A program made the position numbers and the translations under genes. Positions 16,183 through 24,310 of a DNA stretch of 55,888 nucleotides are shown here, piece by piece (the stretch's first letter is position 1; every line of letters begins with the position of its first letter). Source of the stretch: an uncultured Planctomycetales bacterium (lineage in GTDB: Bacteria > Planctomycetota > Planctomycetia > Pirellulales > S012-138); assembly GCA_937982665.1 (NCBI GenBank), contig CALJLD010000294.1, forward strand, positions 1 through 55,888, in the 5' to 3' direction. The notes beneath the pieces were generated by a model. The model was given only the letters and a program-made list of their open reading frames with translations. It was not told where the DNA came from and did no database searches.

Positions 16183-17562
16183 CTATCTGCCCAGCCACAG
16201 CTTCCCGGCGTTGCGGGCTTGCCCCTTATTGGCATAGGCGCGCACATTGATTTGGAACGCGTTGCCATACCTGTGCGACAGTTCTTCTCGCCATTGCTCG
16301 ATGCGTGTTGGCGACGGCGTGACCAACGTCTGGCGGTCGGTTGCCGTTTCGACCATCACCAGGTAGTGCGTCTGGTTTTCCCAAGGATCAACATACTCCA
16401 TCTTATTGAGATGAGCCGTTAGCAGCGTGGAGAGTTGATCCGTGTCCTCGCCGAAGTACTTCTTGAAAAGAGCTTCGGAATCCATCGGCTCGGCCAAAGG
16501 TTCGGCGGTCGAAACTTCGCGGAGGAAATCGAACATTTCGTCGCGGCGGGCCTTCGAAAGAAAATGCGTCAGGGCCCAACTCTTGGCATAACCCAAGGCG
16601 TCCAACTCGTCCGCGGCAATCACCGGATCAATCAACTGGGCGCGCCCGGCATCCACTCCCACTTTTTCAAAGTGCTTGACCAGGGTATGCAGCCGAAGAT
16701 CGTTGACTTGAAACAGGCCTTTCCAACGGATCCGCCGGCTAGTGTCCGTGGGCGCGAAGAATTCCGGCAGCCCTTCGCTGATCCATTGCGGCCACTCGGA
16801 GAGCCGTTGCTGGACGCCGATGTTGTGGAGGATTTGATGAACGCCTTCGTGGGCGATCGTCGAGATCGATTGCTTGACCGCCAGCTCCGGCGCAATCTCC
16901 GTGAGCTCGGATTGTTCGTGCAAGATCACATAGTTGGAGACCATGTCATAGTATGCGGCCACGCCAGAGGGCATCGGCCGGAACGCGTCAAACTCCTCGC
17001 GTGTGCGGAACATGATCACAACTAGAGGAGTGTCCGGATCGGCCACTTCAAACTTCTGCCGCTTGAAGTATTGCAGCAGTGGGCGATACATCGATTCTAG
17101 GATCCGACTGGTTGCCGTCTGGAATTCCGGGCTGGTGTTGTAGATGAAGACAAAGTGCGTTGTCTTGCGGCCGTTGAATTCCGGGAACTGGTCCGCCGTT
17201 AACCGCTCGATCATTTCGTCCGACGTGTAACCAACGTACGGTTCCTCGGTCAGTTCGGCCGCACTTGTGGGAATGCTGCGAAGTTTGCCGTCAGGCATAA
17301 TGACGATGTAGCGATCGCCAATCTCGACATGCAGTTTGGCGACAACGATTGCTCCATCATCCGCGGAAACGGTCACGCGGCGTCCGCCGCCGGCGATCGG
17401 CTCGCCGACGGGAATCTGCAAGCCCAAGTCTTCCGGGTGCGCATGCGCAAACGTTGCGTCGTCACCGTCATCGTTCATGTCTTGAGCGACCGCCGAATGC
17501 GGCGACAGGAAGCAAACGCTACAAGACAGCAACAACAACCAAAGCCAGCGCGCGAGGTGCAT
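16183..17562 (-). CDS. Secreted DUF1570 family metalloprotease-like protein
   Basis: A 459-residue exported protein. The signal peptide (MHLARWLWLLLLSCSVCFLS) starts at an ATG preceded by GAGGGA. The body has the DUF1570 pattern: HFVFIYNTSPEF near the start of the domain, VIMFRTREEFDAF, then the zinc motif HEGVHQILHN and the downstream WPQWISEGLPEFF, which gives the third ligand Glu of a gluzincin-type site. The C-terminal SPOR-like segment NAFQINVRAYANKGQARNAG may be a small added domain. This family is abundant in planctomycetes and is predicted to be peptidases, but few have been studied. The gene is convergent with the glycosyltransferase. Confidence 0.82.
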   Translation of the reverse strand: MHLARWLWLLLLSCSVCFLSPHSAVAQDMNDDGDDATFAHAHPEDLGLQIPVGEPIAGGGRRVTVSADDGAIVVAKLHVEIGDRYIVIMPDGKLRSIPTSAAELTEEPYVGYTSDEMIERLTADQFPEFNGRKTTHFVFIYNTSPEFQTATSRILESMYRPLLQYFKRQKFEVADPDTPLVVIMFRTREEFDAFRPMPSGVAAYYDMVSNYVILHEQSELTEIAPELAVKQSISTIAHEGVHQILHNIGVQQRLSEWPQWISEGLPEFFAPTDTSRRIRWKGLFQVNDLRLHTLVKHFEKVGVDAGRAQLIDPVIAADELDALGYAKSWALTHFLSKARRDEMFDFLREVSTAEPLAEPMDSEALFKKYFGEDTDQLSTLLTAHLNKMEYVDPWENQTHYLVMVETATDRQTLVTPSPTRIEQWREELSHRYGNAFQINVRAYANKGQARNAGKLWLGR

Positions 17563-17696
17563 CAATTCCCTCGTTGGATTCTCAAGAAGCAGACGAAAGC
17601 GGTCCTGCCCTATTCTGGAACGCCTGCTTTTGGGGGTCAAGAAATGCTGCCGATTATGCCAGTTACGAGGGCAAAATCGCGAGAATGCACTTTCGT

Positions 17697-17762
17697 CATT
17701 CCCGCGCAGACGTGAATCCAGAGTCCAACCTAACGCGCTGGATTCCCGCTTGCGCGGGAATG
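17697..17762. repeat. REP-like inverted repeat, CATTCCCGCGC family
   Basis: Two arms sharing CATTCCCGCGCA and AATCCAG face each other across 16 bases (17697-17721 against 17738-17762). The right arm alone is also a small palindrome (TTCCCGC-TTGC-GCGGGAA). It lies between the DUF6580-like gene and the DUF1570 gene. A relative occurs at 35455-35481. Confidence 0.7.
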
Positions 17763-17793
17763 GTCGACGCGTTTGATGCTCTGGAAGCCGGCA

Positions 17794-18522
17794 CTAGCGA
17801 TTCTTCTCAGCCTGCGCCCAGGCGAGTTCCTGGCGGTTCAGACTCCAACTGGAAATCAGTTGCAGGGCAATCAGATACGTGCCAAACAGCACCGCTGAGT
17901 AGAGCAAGTCACCGTAGAGAGTTCCGTTCTGGCGGTAGAAGGCCAGACCGGCCGCGTAACAATTCATGAGCCCGGCAAATGACAACTCGTATGAGTTGAA
18001 GCGGAGCGAGAACTCGATCCACGCCCCAAAGTTGGAGACCAGGAAAAAGACCACAGAGCCCAATGCGCCGCTGGCCACTGCCAGTCCAAGGAATCCCAAC
18101 GCTCCGGATTTCCCTTTTGCGGAAAGCCAGCGATAGGGGCGACGCAGCAACACGCCCAAGCCGACCAGCAAAATCCACGCGGGATAGTTGTAAAGCGATC
18201 CGATGTAGAAGCCCCAGGTTTCGGTATAGCCCAAGCGATATGCAATTTCGATCACGCAATCGCTAATCAGAATCGCCGACAGCGGAATGACAAACGCCCA
18301 ACCTTGGCGAAAAAACGCCCCGGCGAACAGTGCGATTGCCACCATGGGCGTGAAGTTCCACAGCGGATCGCCAAACTGCAACTGGGATCGCGTGGCGATT
18401 GCCAGCACGACCAGCGCGACAGCCAAACCAAATTGTTGCCAACCCGATTGCTGACGACTGATGGTCGACGCGTTTGGTCGTGATGCGGATTCAGGCTTGG
18501 CAAGCTCGTGCGATTGCGACAT
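17794..18522 (-). CDS. DUF6580-like integral membrane protein
   Basis: A 242-residue membrane protein with about six hydrophobic segments. The blocks FGDPLWNFTPMVAIALFAGAF, PLSAILISDCVIE and LVSNFGAWI are typical of the DUF6580 family, which resembles the substrate-binding (S) components of ECF-type transporters. I placed the start at the ATG at 18522; the longer frame upstream to 19347 encodes an unconvincing Arg/Pro/Ser-rich lead that overlaps the promoter side of the next gene. No energy-coupling ATPase or T component is nearby. Its transported substrate is unknown; vitamin or cofactor uptake is possible by analogy. Confidence 0.75.
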   Translation of the reverse strand: MSQSHELAKPESASRPNASTISRQQSGWQQFGLAVALVVLAIATRSQLQFGDPLWNFTPMVAIALFAGAFFRQGWAFVIPLSAILISDCVIEIAYRLGYTETWGFYIGSLYNYPAWILLVGLGVLLRRPYRWLSAKGKSGALGFLGLAVASGALGSVVFFLVSNFGAWIEFSLRFNSYELSFAGLMNCYAAGLAFYRQNGTLYGDLLYSAVLFGTYLIALQLISSWSLNRQELAWAQAEKNR

Positions 18523-18971
18523 CAGTGCTGGCGCTCCGTGAATTGCCAGGAAGTGACTGAGGGCGGCTGCCCCTGTTCTGCAAACGTGAGGAACAGCCGG
18601 AAAGCTTCTCGCACATCTTACCAAGCCAGAGTTGGGCAACAAAGCCCCGCAAATCCGTGGTGGCTGCATCTGGCGGTATCTCGCTTGGCCACGATATGAG
18701 CTTGCAATGCTTGACCACTTCCTGCGGGATTCCCATCGATAACGCTCCGCCTCATCTAGCGCCCGCCAACACCCGCAAGCGATCTTGACACGCGGGTGAC
18801 CAATCAATACTGTCCGCGCCCCTTGTGGACCTTTCCCAACATCAACAAACCATGTTTCTCGCGGCGTATTGCGCTGCGGTCGGCTTGACCGTACGCATAA
18901 ACCGTGTGGCGCATGGCAAGATTGCCACGCGAAGTTCATTTGAATTCGCTTGACCTTGGAGCCGCACCGGC
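18523..18971. other. Intergenic region upstream of the FlgI-like lipoprotein gene
   Basis: No convincing gene is present. The region lies between divergent genes and should hold both promoters; no clear terminator, repeat or conserved hexamer pair stands out. Confidence 0.4.
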
Positions 18972-20768
18972 ATGAGATCGCACACACTCTTGGCTCTGTT
19001 GCTCTTCGCGTTCTGCCTGACTGGTTGCCAGGGCTGGTTCTCGCCCATCTCGGCAAACTCGCAAAGTCCTGATGATCAGGAGCAGCAGCCGCTAGACTCC
19101 GTGACGCTGGTGGACAACGTTGCCGTCGCGTTCGGACGTGATCGCATCGATGTCGAAGGCGTGGGGCTGGTTGTTGGCTTGCCAGGGACCGGTGGCAATC
19201 CGGAGCCTTCGGTCTATCGCTCCCAACTACTGGAAGAAATGAAGAAGCGCGAAGTTGACCAGCCGGAGAAGTTGCTGGCTGACACAAGCACGGCCTTGGT
19301 GATTGTTCGCGGCGTGATCCGTCCCGGCATGGAGCGCGGCGATTCATTCGACATGGAAGTTAAGATCCCCGGCGGTTCTTCCGCAACCAACTTGCGCGGT
19401 GGGTTCCTGATGCCCACGCGACTCACGGAAGTTGCCATCGCCGGCGGCAGCCTGAGACGCGGCACGCTGTTGGCTCTGGGCGAAGGGTATGTACTGGTTG
19501 ATCCTTCCGCGGATAAAGCCGATGCCCTCCGCGGCCGCGTGTTGGGTGGCGGCAAATGTCTGAAGCCGCACGATCTGGGTTTGGTTCTGCGACCGGAATT
19601 CCAAACTGTTTCGTACAGTGCTCAGGTGGGTGAAGCCGCCAACCGTCGCTTCCACACTTTCCGTTCCGGCACCAAGGAAGAAGTCGCCAATCCCAAGTCC
19701 AATGAGTTCATCGAACTGGCGATCCACCCGCACTATAAGCACAACGTCGCGCGCTACCTTCGCGTTGTAGGCGCTTTGCCGTTGCGAGAATCTCCGACTG
19801 ATCGCATCGAGCGGTTGGACCGACTGCAGCAACAATTGCACACGCCTGCCGAAGCTGCTCGGGCGGCGCTGGAACTGGAAGCCATCGGCAACGATGCCAT
19901 TCCCGCGCTTGTCTCAGGGCTGAATTCCCCCTACGCCGAAGTCCGCTTCTATGCGGCCGAAGCGTTGGCCTATGTGGACGATGTGAAGACCAAACGAGAT
20001 GCGGCCGCGGCGCTTGGCGAAGCCGCGCGAGAACATCCAGCCTTCCGCATTTATGCTCTTACGGCCCTGGCCAGCATGAACGACGCGGACGCCTACGCGG
20101 AACTCACCAAACTGTTGCACGTCCCCAGCGCGGAAACTCGCTATGGCGCGTTCCGTTCGCTTTGGGCTATGAACCCCAACGACGTCCTGGTCCGTCCGGA
20201 CGAGGCGCTCAAAGACAAATTTGCCTATCACCTGATTTCATCCGGCGGCGCGCCGATGATTCACATCACCACGAGCTTCCGCCCGGAAGTTGTGGTCTTT
20301 GGCCAGCATGTTCAGTTGATGACGCCGTTCATCCTGGACGCCGGAGCGGAGATTGTCGTCCGCGGTCAGCGTGATGGTTCCGTCCTGGTCAGCAAGATTT
20401 CGCTCAACGAGCCGGAACAAAAGCGTTTGATTTCCAACAACGTCGACGAAGTGGTTCGCACGATCGCCGAACTTGGCGGGCAATATCACGACGTTGTGGA
20501 ACTCTTGCAAGAAGCCAACCAGCGGAGCCTGTTGTCCAACAACTGCCGCTTGGAAGTGGACGCCTTGCCGCAACCTGGCCGCCGGTTTACGCCTGAGGGC
20601 GCTCAAGTCGAGGTCGCCGCTGGTGGCTCTGCCGCACGGAACTCGCCCAGCTTGTTCGCCGGTTTCCAGGAATCCAACGACGATGACGAATACGCGGAGA
20701 CCACGTACGTCACTCCGCCGCCCAAGAAGCGTGGCTTCTGGTCGCGAATGTTCAGTTGGAATGATTGA
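18972..20768 (+). CDS. Lipoprotein with FlgI (P-ring)-like segments split by HEAT repeats
   Basis: A 598-residue predicted lipoprotein: the signal peptide ends in the lipobox LTGC with Cys19. Residues about 46-260 contain VEGVGLVVGLPGTGGNP and later VKIPGGSSATNLRGGFLMPTRL, both patterned on the flagellar P-ring protein FlgI (family form: LIGYGLVVGLNGTGD). HEAT/PBS-lyase-like helical repeats follow (about 285-400: AIPALVSGLNSPYAEVRFYAAEALAYV and relatives). FlgI-like character returns in NVDEVVRTIAELGGQYHDVVELLQEANQRSLL, matching the FlgI C-terminus. A Ser/Asp-rich tail ends the protein. No flagellar gene is nearby. It may form an outer-membrane or periplasmic ring scaffold not tied to flagella; that is inference. 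Confidence 0.8.
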   Translation: MRSHTLLALLLFAFCLTGCQGWFSPISANSQSPDDQEQQPLDSVTLVDNVAVAFGRDRIDVEGVGLVVGLPGTGGNPEPSVYRSQLLEEMKKREVDQPEKLLADTSTALVIVRGVIRPGMERGDSFDMEVKIPGGSSATNLRGGFLMPTRLTEVAIAGGSLRRGTLLALGEGYVLVDPSADKADALRGRVLGGGKCLKPHDLGLVLRPEFQTVSYSAQVGEAANRRFHTFRSGTKEEVANPKSNEFIELAIHPHYKHNVARYLRVVGALPLRESPTDRIERLDRLQQQLHTPAEAARAALELEAIGNDAIPALVSGLNSPYAEVRFYAAEALAYVDDVKTKRDAAAALGEAAREHPAFRIYALTALASMNDADAYAELTKLLHVPSAETRYGAFRSLWAMNPNDVLVRPDEALKDKFAYHLISSGGAPMIHITTSFRPEVVVFGQHVQLMTPFILDAGAEIVVRGQRDGSVLVSKISLNEPEQKRLISNNVDEVVRTIAELGGQYHDVVELLQEANQRSLLSNNCRLEVDALPQPGRRFTPEGAQVEVAAGGSAARNSPSLFAGFQESNDDDEYAETTYVTPPPKKRGFWSRMFSWND

Positions 20769-20995
20769 GCGACGGCATTGCTGAAAACGCGACGGCAAAA
20801 CGCCGCGAGAATTCGCCAAGCGCGCACCGATCACGACGTGCCCAACCTGCGCATACTCCGCGCAATTTCCCCGGCTGGACCATAACTGTGCCGCTCCAGC
20901 CGGCGCGGCTTGTCAACAAACCGTGCATGGATATACTCCGACTAGGTGACAAACGTCCGCGAGGTTGCTCGCGCGTGCGATTCGCACGAATTCTT

Positions 20996-21016
20996 GTCCG
21001 CGGCAGCTTCGCGGAC
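20996..21016 (+). promoter_or_regulatory. Leader hairpin just upstream of purC
   Basis: GTCCGCG and CGCGGAC form a perfect 7-base stem around GCAGCTT, ending 20 bases before the purC ATG. A second dyad (CGTGC/GCACG) lies at 20974-20988. There is no T run, so these are not simple terminators. They do not match the purine riboswitch core. Their role is unproven. Confidence 0.35.
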
Positions 21017-21036
21017 CTTTCCCACAAGGCACAAAT

Positions 21037-21921
21037 ATGACCGCAGTCCTTTCCACTTCCCTTTCCCAGTTCCCCGTCCGGCGTGGCAAGGTTCGAGATA
21101 TTTATGACCTGGGCGATGCTCTGTTGCTGGTCAGCACGGACCGCATCAGTGCCTTTGATTGGGTCTTGCCCAATGGCATCCCGGACAAAGGCCGCGTGCT
21201 CACCGCGCTCAGCGAGTTCTGGTTTGATCGCCTGGATGTGCCCAACCATCTGCTCTCGTCCGATGTGGATGCGATGGACCTGCCTGAGGGCGTCGATCGC
21301 GAGCAACTCCGCGGCCGCACCATGTTGGTTCGCAAGACAGAAGTTGTGCCCATCGAATGCGTCGTCCGCGGCTACATCGTCGGCTCCGGTTGGAAGGAGT
21401 ACCAAAAGCAAGGCACCGTCTGCGGCATCACTCTGCCGGCAGGTCTTGAACAAGCTCAGAAGCTGGCCGAGCCGATCTTCACGCCCGCCACCAAGGTTGA
21501 CGATGGCCACGACGAAAACATTTCGTTTGAGCGGATGGTGGAAGCTGTCGGTCAGGACGTTTCGGAAGAACTCCGCCAGCGCAGCCTGGACATCTATCAG
21601 TCCGGCGCGGACTACGCCGCCGGCAAAGGTATCATCATTGCTGACACCAAGTTCGAATTCGGCCAGGTGGATGGCGAGTTGATCCTGATTGACGAAGTCC
21701 TCACCGCCGATAGTTCCCGCTTCTGGCCTGCCGATCAATACAAGACCGGCTGCTCGCCGCCGTCCTTCGATAAGCAGTTCGTCCGGGACTGGCTGGAAAC
21801 GACCGACTGGGACAAGAACAGCCCCGCGCCGGAAATGCCAGAAGAGATCGTCAGCCGCACTCGTGACAAGTACATCGAGGCGTACGAAACTCTGACTGGC
21901 AAAGACTTCCCCTGGAAGTAG
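21037..21921 (+). CDS. purC: Phosphoribosylaminoimidazole-succinocarboxamide synthase (SAICAR synthetase)
   Basis: Catalyses the ATP-dependent joining of aspartate to CAIR in purine biosynthesis. The 294-residue product shows the standard N-terminal GKVRDIYDLGDALLLVSTDRISAFDWVLPNGIPDKG, VVRGYIVGSGWKEYQ, the PATKVDDGHDENISFE signature and the C-terminal ADSSRFWPADQY. I used the ATG at 21037 (preceded by AAGG), because the longer frame to 20965 adds non-family sequence covering leader hairpins. No other purine gene is adjacent. The gene ends before a tandem repeat and a strong terminator. Confidence 0.96.
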   Translation: MTAVLSTSLSQFPVRRGKVRDIYDLGDALLLVSTDRISAFDWVLPNGIPDKGRVLTALSEFWFDRLDVPNHLLSSDVDAMDLPEGVDREQLRGRTMLVRKTEVVPIECVVRGYIVGSGWKEYQKQGTVCGITLPAGLEQAQKLAEPIFTPATKVDDGHDENISFERMVEAVGQDVSEELRQRSLDIYQSGADYAAGKGIIIADTKFEFGQVDGELILIDEVLTADSSRFWPADQYKTGCSPPSFDKQFVRDWLETTDWDKNSPAPEMPEEIVSRTRDKYIEAYETLTGKDFPWK

Positions 21922-21931
21922 CCACAGGCTT

Positions 21932-21982
21932 CAAGCCAACGAACACAACAAGCCAACGAACACAACAAGCCAACGAACACAA
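21932..21982. repeat. Perfect 17-bp tandem repeat, three copies, after purC
   Basis: The unit CAAGCCAACGAACACAA is repeated three times without mismatch, starting 10 bases past the purC stop codon and ending just before the terminator stem. 17 bp is not a multiple of three and the repeats are non-coding. Slippage expansion is the simplest origin. Confidence 0.9.
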
Positions 21983-21984
21983 TG

Positions 21985-22016
21985 CCACACGGGTGACTTT
22001 GCCCGTGTGGTTTTTT
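21985..22016 (+). terminator. Rho-independent terminator after purC
   Basis: A perfect 9-base stem (CCACACGGG / CCCGTGTGG) around TGACTTTG is followed by six T residues. It reads with purC. Confidence 0.93.
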
Positions 22017-22115
22017 GTATTTCGTATTGGTGCGGGCGACGCGAACTCAATCAATTGATGGCCGCGCTTGCGCTTGCACCCGATACCCGCGCAAATTACT
22101 AGGGCGGCGCGTATT

Positions 22116-22146
22116 CATGGTCACTCTGCTGCGCGATGTGACCATG
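22116..22146. repeat. Palindromic repeat, CATGGTCAC family, copy 2
   Basis: Perfect 9-base arms CATGGTCAC / GTGACCATG surround a 13-base loop and are followed by CCACCC. The loop and flank closely match the copy at 3007-3037, 19 kb away. It lies in the short convergent gap between purC and the M61 peptidase gene. Confidence 0.7.
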
Positions 22147-22163
22147 CCACCCATTTTTCCCCG

Positions 22164-23879
22164 CTACTCCACTTCGAACAGCTGCGCTTCAACTTCCTCG
22201 CCGCGGGGCAGGTACTCAATCTCTCGCTCTTGCCCGTCCACCTCAACTGTCACAATGATTGGCCGGTCTGGAAACCAACTGTTGGAGAACCTGCTGGAGT
22301 TGCGTAGTGAAACCAGTTTCATGCCGTCGCGAAGGCCAGCCTCGAACGCAGGGCCGCCATCCGAAACTCCGGTGATTTGTTGGGCTGCCCGGCTTTGCTG
22401 CACATCGAAGCCTGCGTGAAACAAATGGATGGTCGTGGTTCGCAGCGGGAACTCCGCACCAAAGGCACCCGGCGTAACCTCAATCGGTTCGGCCTTCAGC
22501 ATGTGACGTTGGAAGTCGCCAACAATATCAAGTCCGTAATCCTCACCGAAGGCAAAGAAGGCCTCCTCGGTGATCTCGCCATCTGACTTTCCGGCCAGCG
22601 TCACCAGGTTGCGGATGAAGTCTTGCAGGTCTTGCTCCGATCCCTGCTCGCGAAGTTGCGTTTCCCAGTTCAACGCAATCAACGCTCCGCGAATGTAGGC
22701 CAGCTTCTTCTGCTCGGAGCGAAACTCTCCCGCCTCGGCCCGCTGCTGCAGAGCGGCATAGGTATCCAGCCGGCTAGGGTTGTCCATCAAATCGCGAATG
22801 TCGCGATTGAAACGCCGCACAAACTCGGCCTGATCAATCAAGCCAACTTCCAGCAAAATCCGGCGGGCGAAATACTCAGTAAAACCTTCGGAAAACCACT
22901 CGTGTTTGAAGCTGTGGTCGCCTGGCTTTCGCAAGATCCGGCACTTGTTGGGCAGCCAGGCATGGAACATCTCGTGCGAGCAAAGCAAAGTTACTGCGTC
23001 CATCTCCACAGTCGGCCGCAAGAAGCAGACAAACATGTTGGGCACGGAATTTCCCGCTACAACGTTGCTTCGCTGCAACAGCGTGATGTTGTAAAACGGC
23101 TGATCGTAGTCATTCAGCCAGGCTCGTTGGGCGCGGACAATCTTCTCAGCGGCCGCCGCGATTTCTTCACCGGACAACTCAAAACCATCCTGAACAAACA
23201 CGGAAAGCCGCCGGCCGCGGATGTCAAAGTGCCGGCTAAACTGCGAGCCGCCTCCCAGCATCGAGCCGATGAGTTGGTTGAAGCTGGCCGTGACTTGAAT
23301 CGGTTGCGCCGGATCGGCAGCGAGTGTGGAATAGACTTCCCAACCGTCGGGAATCTCGCGCAACTCAATCGCGTACTCGTGCTCTTCAGCCAAATTGCCA
23401 ATCCGCAACATCCACTGGCACCCGGCCACGTGAAAGTTGTTCTCCGTTACGTGTGGTCCATACGCGTGCGAATCCATCTCGCGCGGATCGTACGAAATCA
23501 CATAGGAGATATGTACGCGGCCATCAGCCTGCGGCGTGACTTTACAAGTCGTCCCATCGTCGCTGCGTTGGGTTTGCGTTCCGGACTCGCCTCGCAAGTC
23601 GCTTATCGATTCATGCAGGTTGGGCGTTCCATAATTGTCCGCCAGCAATTGAATCTCAAACGGGTCCACATCACTCACCGCAAAACGAACCTCAATTTCC
23701 AGGTTCGTGCGGTCGCCAGTTGGCATCGGCCGCAACGAATATTCGATTGGCGATGTAATCTCCGGTTCAGTCGTGATCTCCGGATCATCCGCCAACACGG
23801 GCTCAAGCGAGCAACACAAGCCGAACAAGAGCGCCAGGCACAGGCGCAAACCAACTCGCAAGACTTTGGACCTGGTCAT
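22164..23879 (-). CDS. Secreted M61-type (glycyl aminopeptidase-like) metallopeptidase with PDZ domain
   Basis: A 571-residue exported peptidase. The signal peptide (VGLRLCLALLFGLCCSLEPVLA) follows an ATG with GGGGAAAG upstream, which decided the start over a longer frame. The body has an N-terminal beta domain (PIEYSLRPMPTGDRTNLEIEV...), the zinc motif HEMFHAW and the downstream EWFSEGFTEYFARR with the third ligand, which together are the M61 pattern. A PDZ-like domain closes the protein (GGPAFEAGLRDGMKLVSLRN). M61 enzymes cleave small-residue N-termini; its location would be periplasmic. Substrate and regulation are not evident. Confidence 0.88.
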   Translation of the reverse strand: MTRSKVLRVGLRLCLALLFGLCCSLEPVLADDPEITTEPEITSPIEYSLRPMPTGDRTNLEIEVRFAVSDVDPFEIQLLADNYGTPNLHESISDLRGESGTQTQRSDDGTTCKVTPQADGRVHISYVISYDPREMDSHAYGPHVTENNFHVAGCQWMLRIGNLAEEHEYAIELREIPDGWEVYSTLAADPAQPIQVTASFNQLIGSMLGGGSQFSRHFDIRGRRLSVFVQDGFELSGEEIAAAAEKIVRAQRAWLNDYDQPFYNITLLQRSNVVAGNSVPNMFVCFLRPTVEMDAVTLLCSHEMFHAWLPNKCRILRKPGDHSFKHEWFSEGFTEYFARRILLEVGLIDQAEFVRRFNRDIRDLMDNPSRLDTYAALQQRAEAGEFRSEQKKLAYIRGALIALNWETQLREQGSEQDLQDFIRNLVTLAGKSDGEITEEAFFAFGEDYGLDIVGDFQRHMLKAEPIEVTPGAFGAEFPLRTTTIHLFHAGFDVQQSRAAQQITGVSDGGPAFEAGLRDGMKLVSLRNSSRFSNSWFPDRPIIVTVEVDGQEREIEYLPRGEEVEAQLFEVE

Positions 23880-24310
23880 ACTTTCCCCAACAACAGCCGA
23901 AAGGAACTCTGGTACCCGCGTCGACCAGGAAGCGGCCAGCGCGACGATACGTGTAGTCATACACTTGCCTACACATGTCGTCAAGTTGTTCCAGAAGTCA
24001 GAGAACCGGATTTCAGCTATGGCCGACAACTCGGACGAGATCGCTCATCCGCCGCGGTTCCAGCAAAGGTTCCGGCGATTCGATTGGCCCCCCAAAAAAG
24101 CCCTTCCCCACTGAGCAGCTTTCGCGGGAATTCGCTCTCTTGATCTATGACAAGCGAAAACAGAGCCAAGCATCCGGCTGTGCCTGTTCCTGGCAATTGG
24201 CAATGCAAAGTTCTGGCCCATTGACCAACCATGTAGAATGAAGTTGTTACTTGCGGACTCTTCACGCATGCGGGATTTGCCGCGATCATTCCTTTCTGAA
24301 CTAGCGACCG
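23880..24310. other. Intergenic region between divergent genes
   Basis: No gene can be supported; the frames present are low-complexity or antisense. It separates the M61 peptidase and VWA protein genes and should hold both promoters. A TAGAAT element lies near 24235 but lacks a good partner hexamer. Confidence 0.4.

Noticed and set aside
18523..19347. N-terminal extension of the DUF6580-like frame
   Set aside because: Arg/Pro/Ser-rich, overlaps the start of the FlgI-like gene and lacks family similarity; the internal ATG is preferred.
20769..21036. Purine riboswitch upstream of purC
   Set aside because: The conserved core and loop-loop sequences of the purine aptamer are absent; only simple hairpins are present.
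22623..24143. Long plus-strand frame across the M61 peptidase gene
   Set aside because: It is antisense to clear zinc-peptidase motifs and has no recognisable domain.
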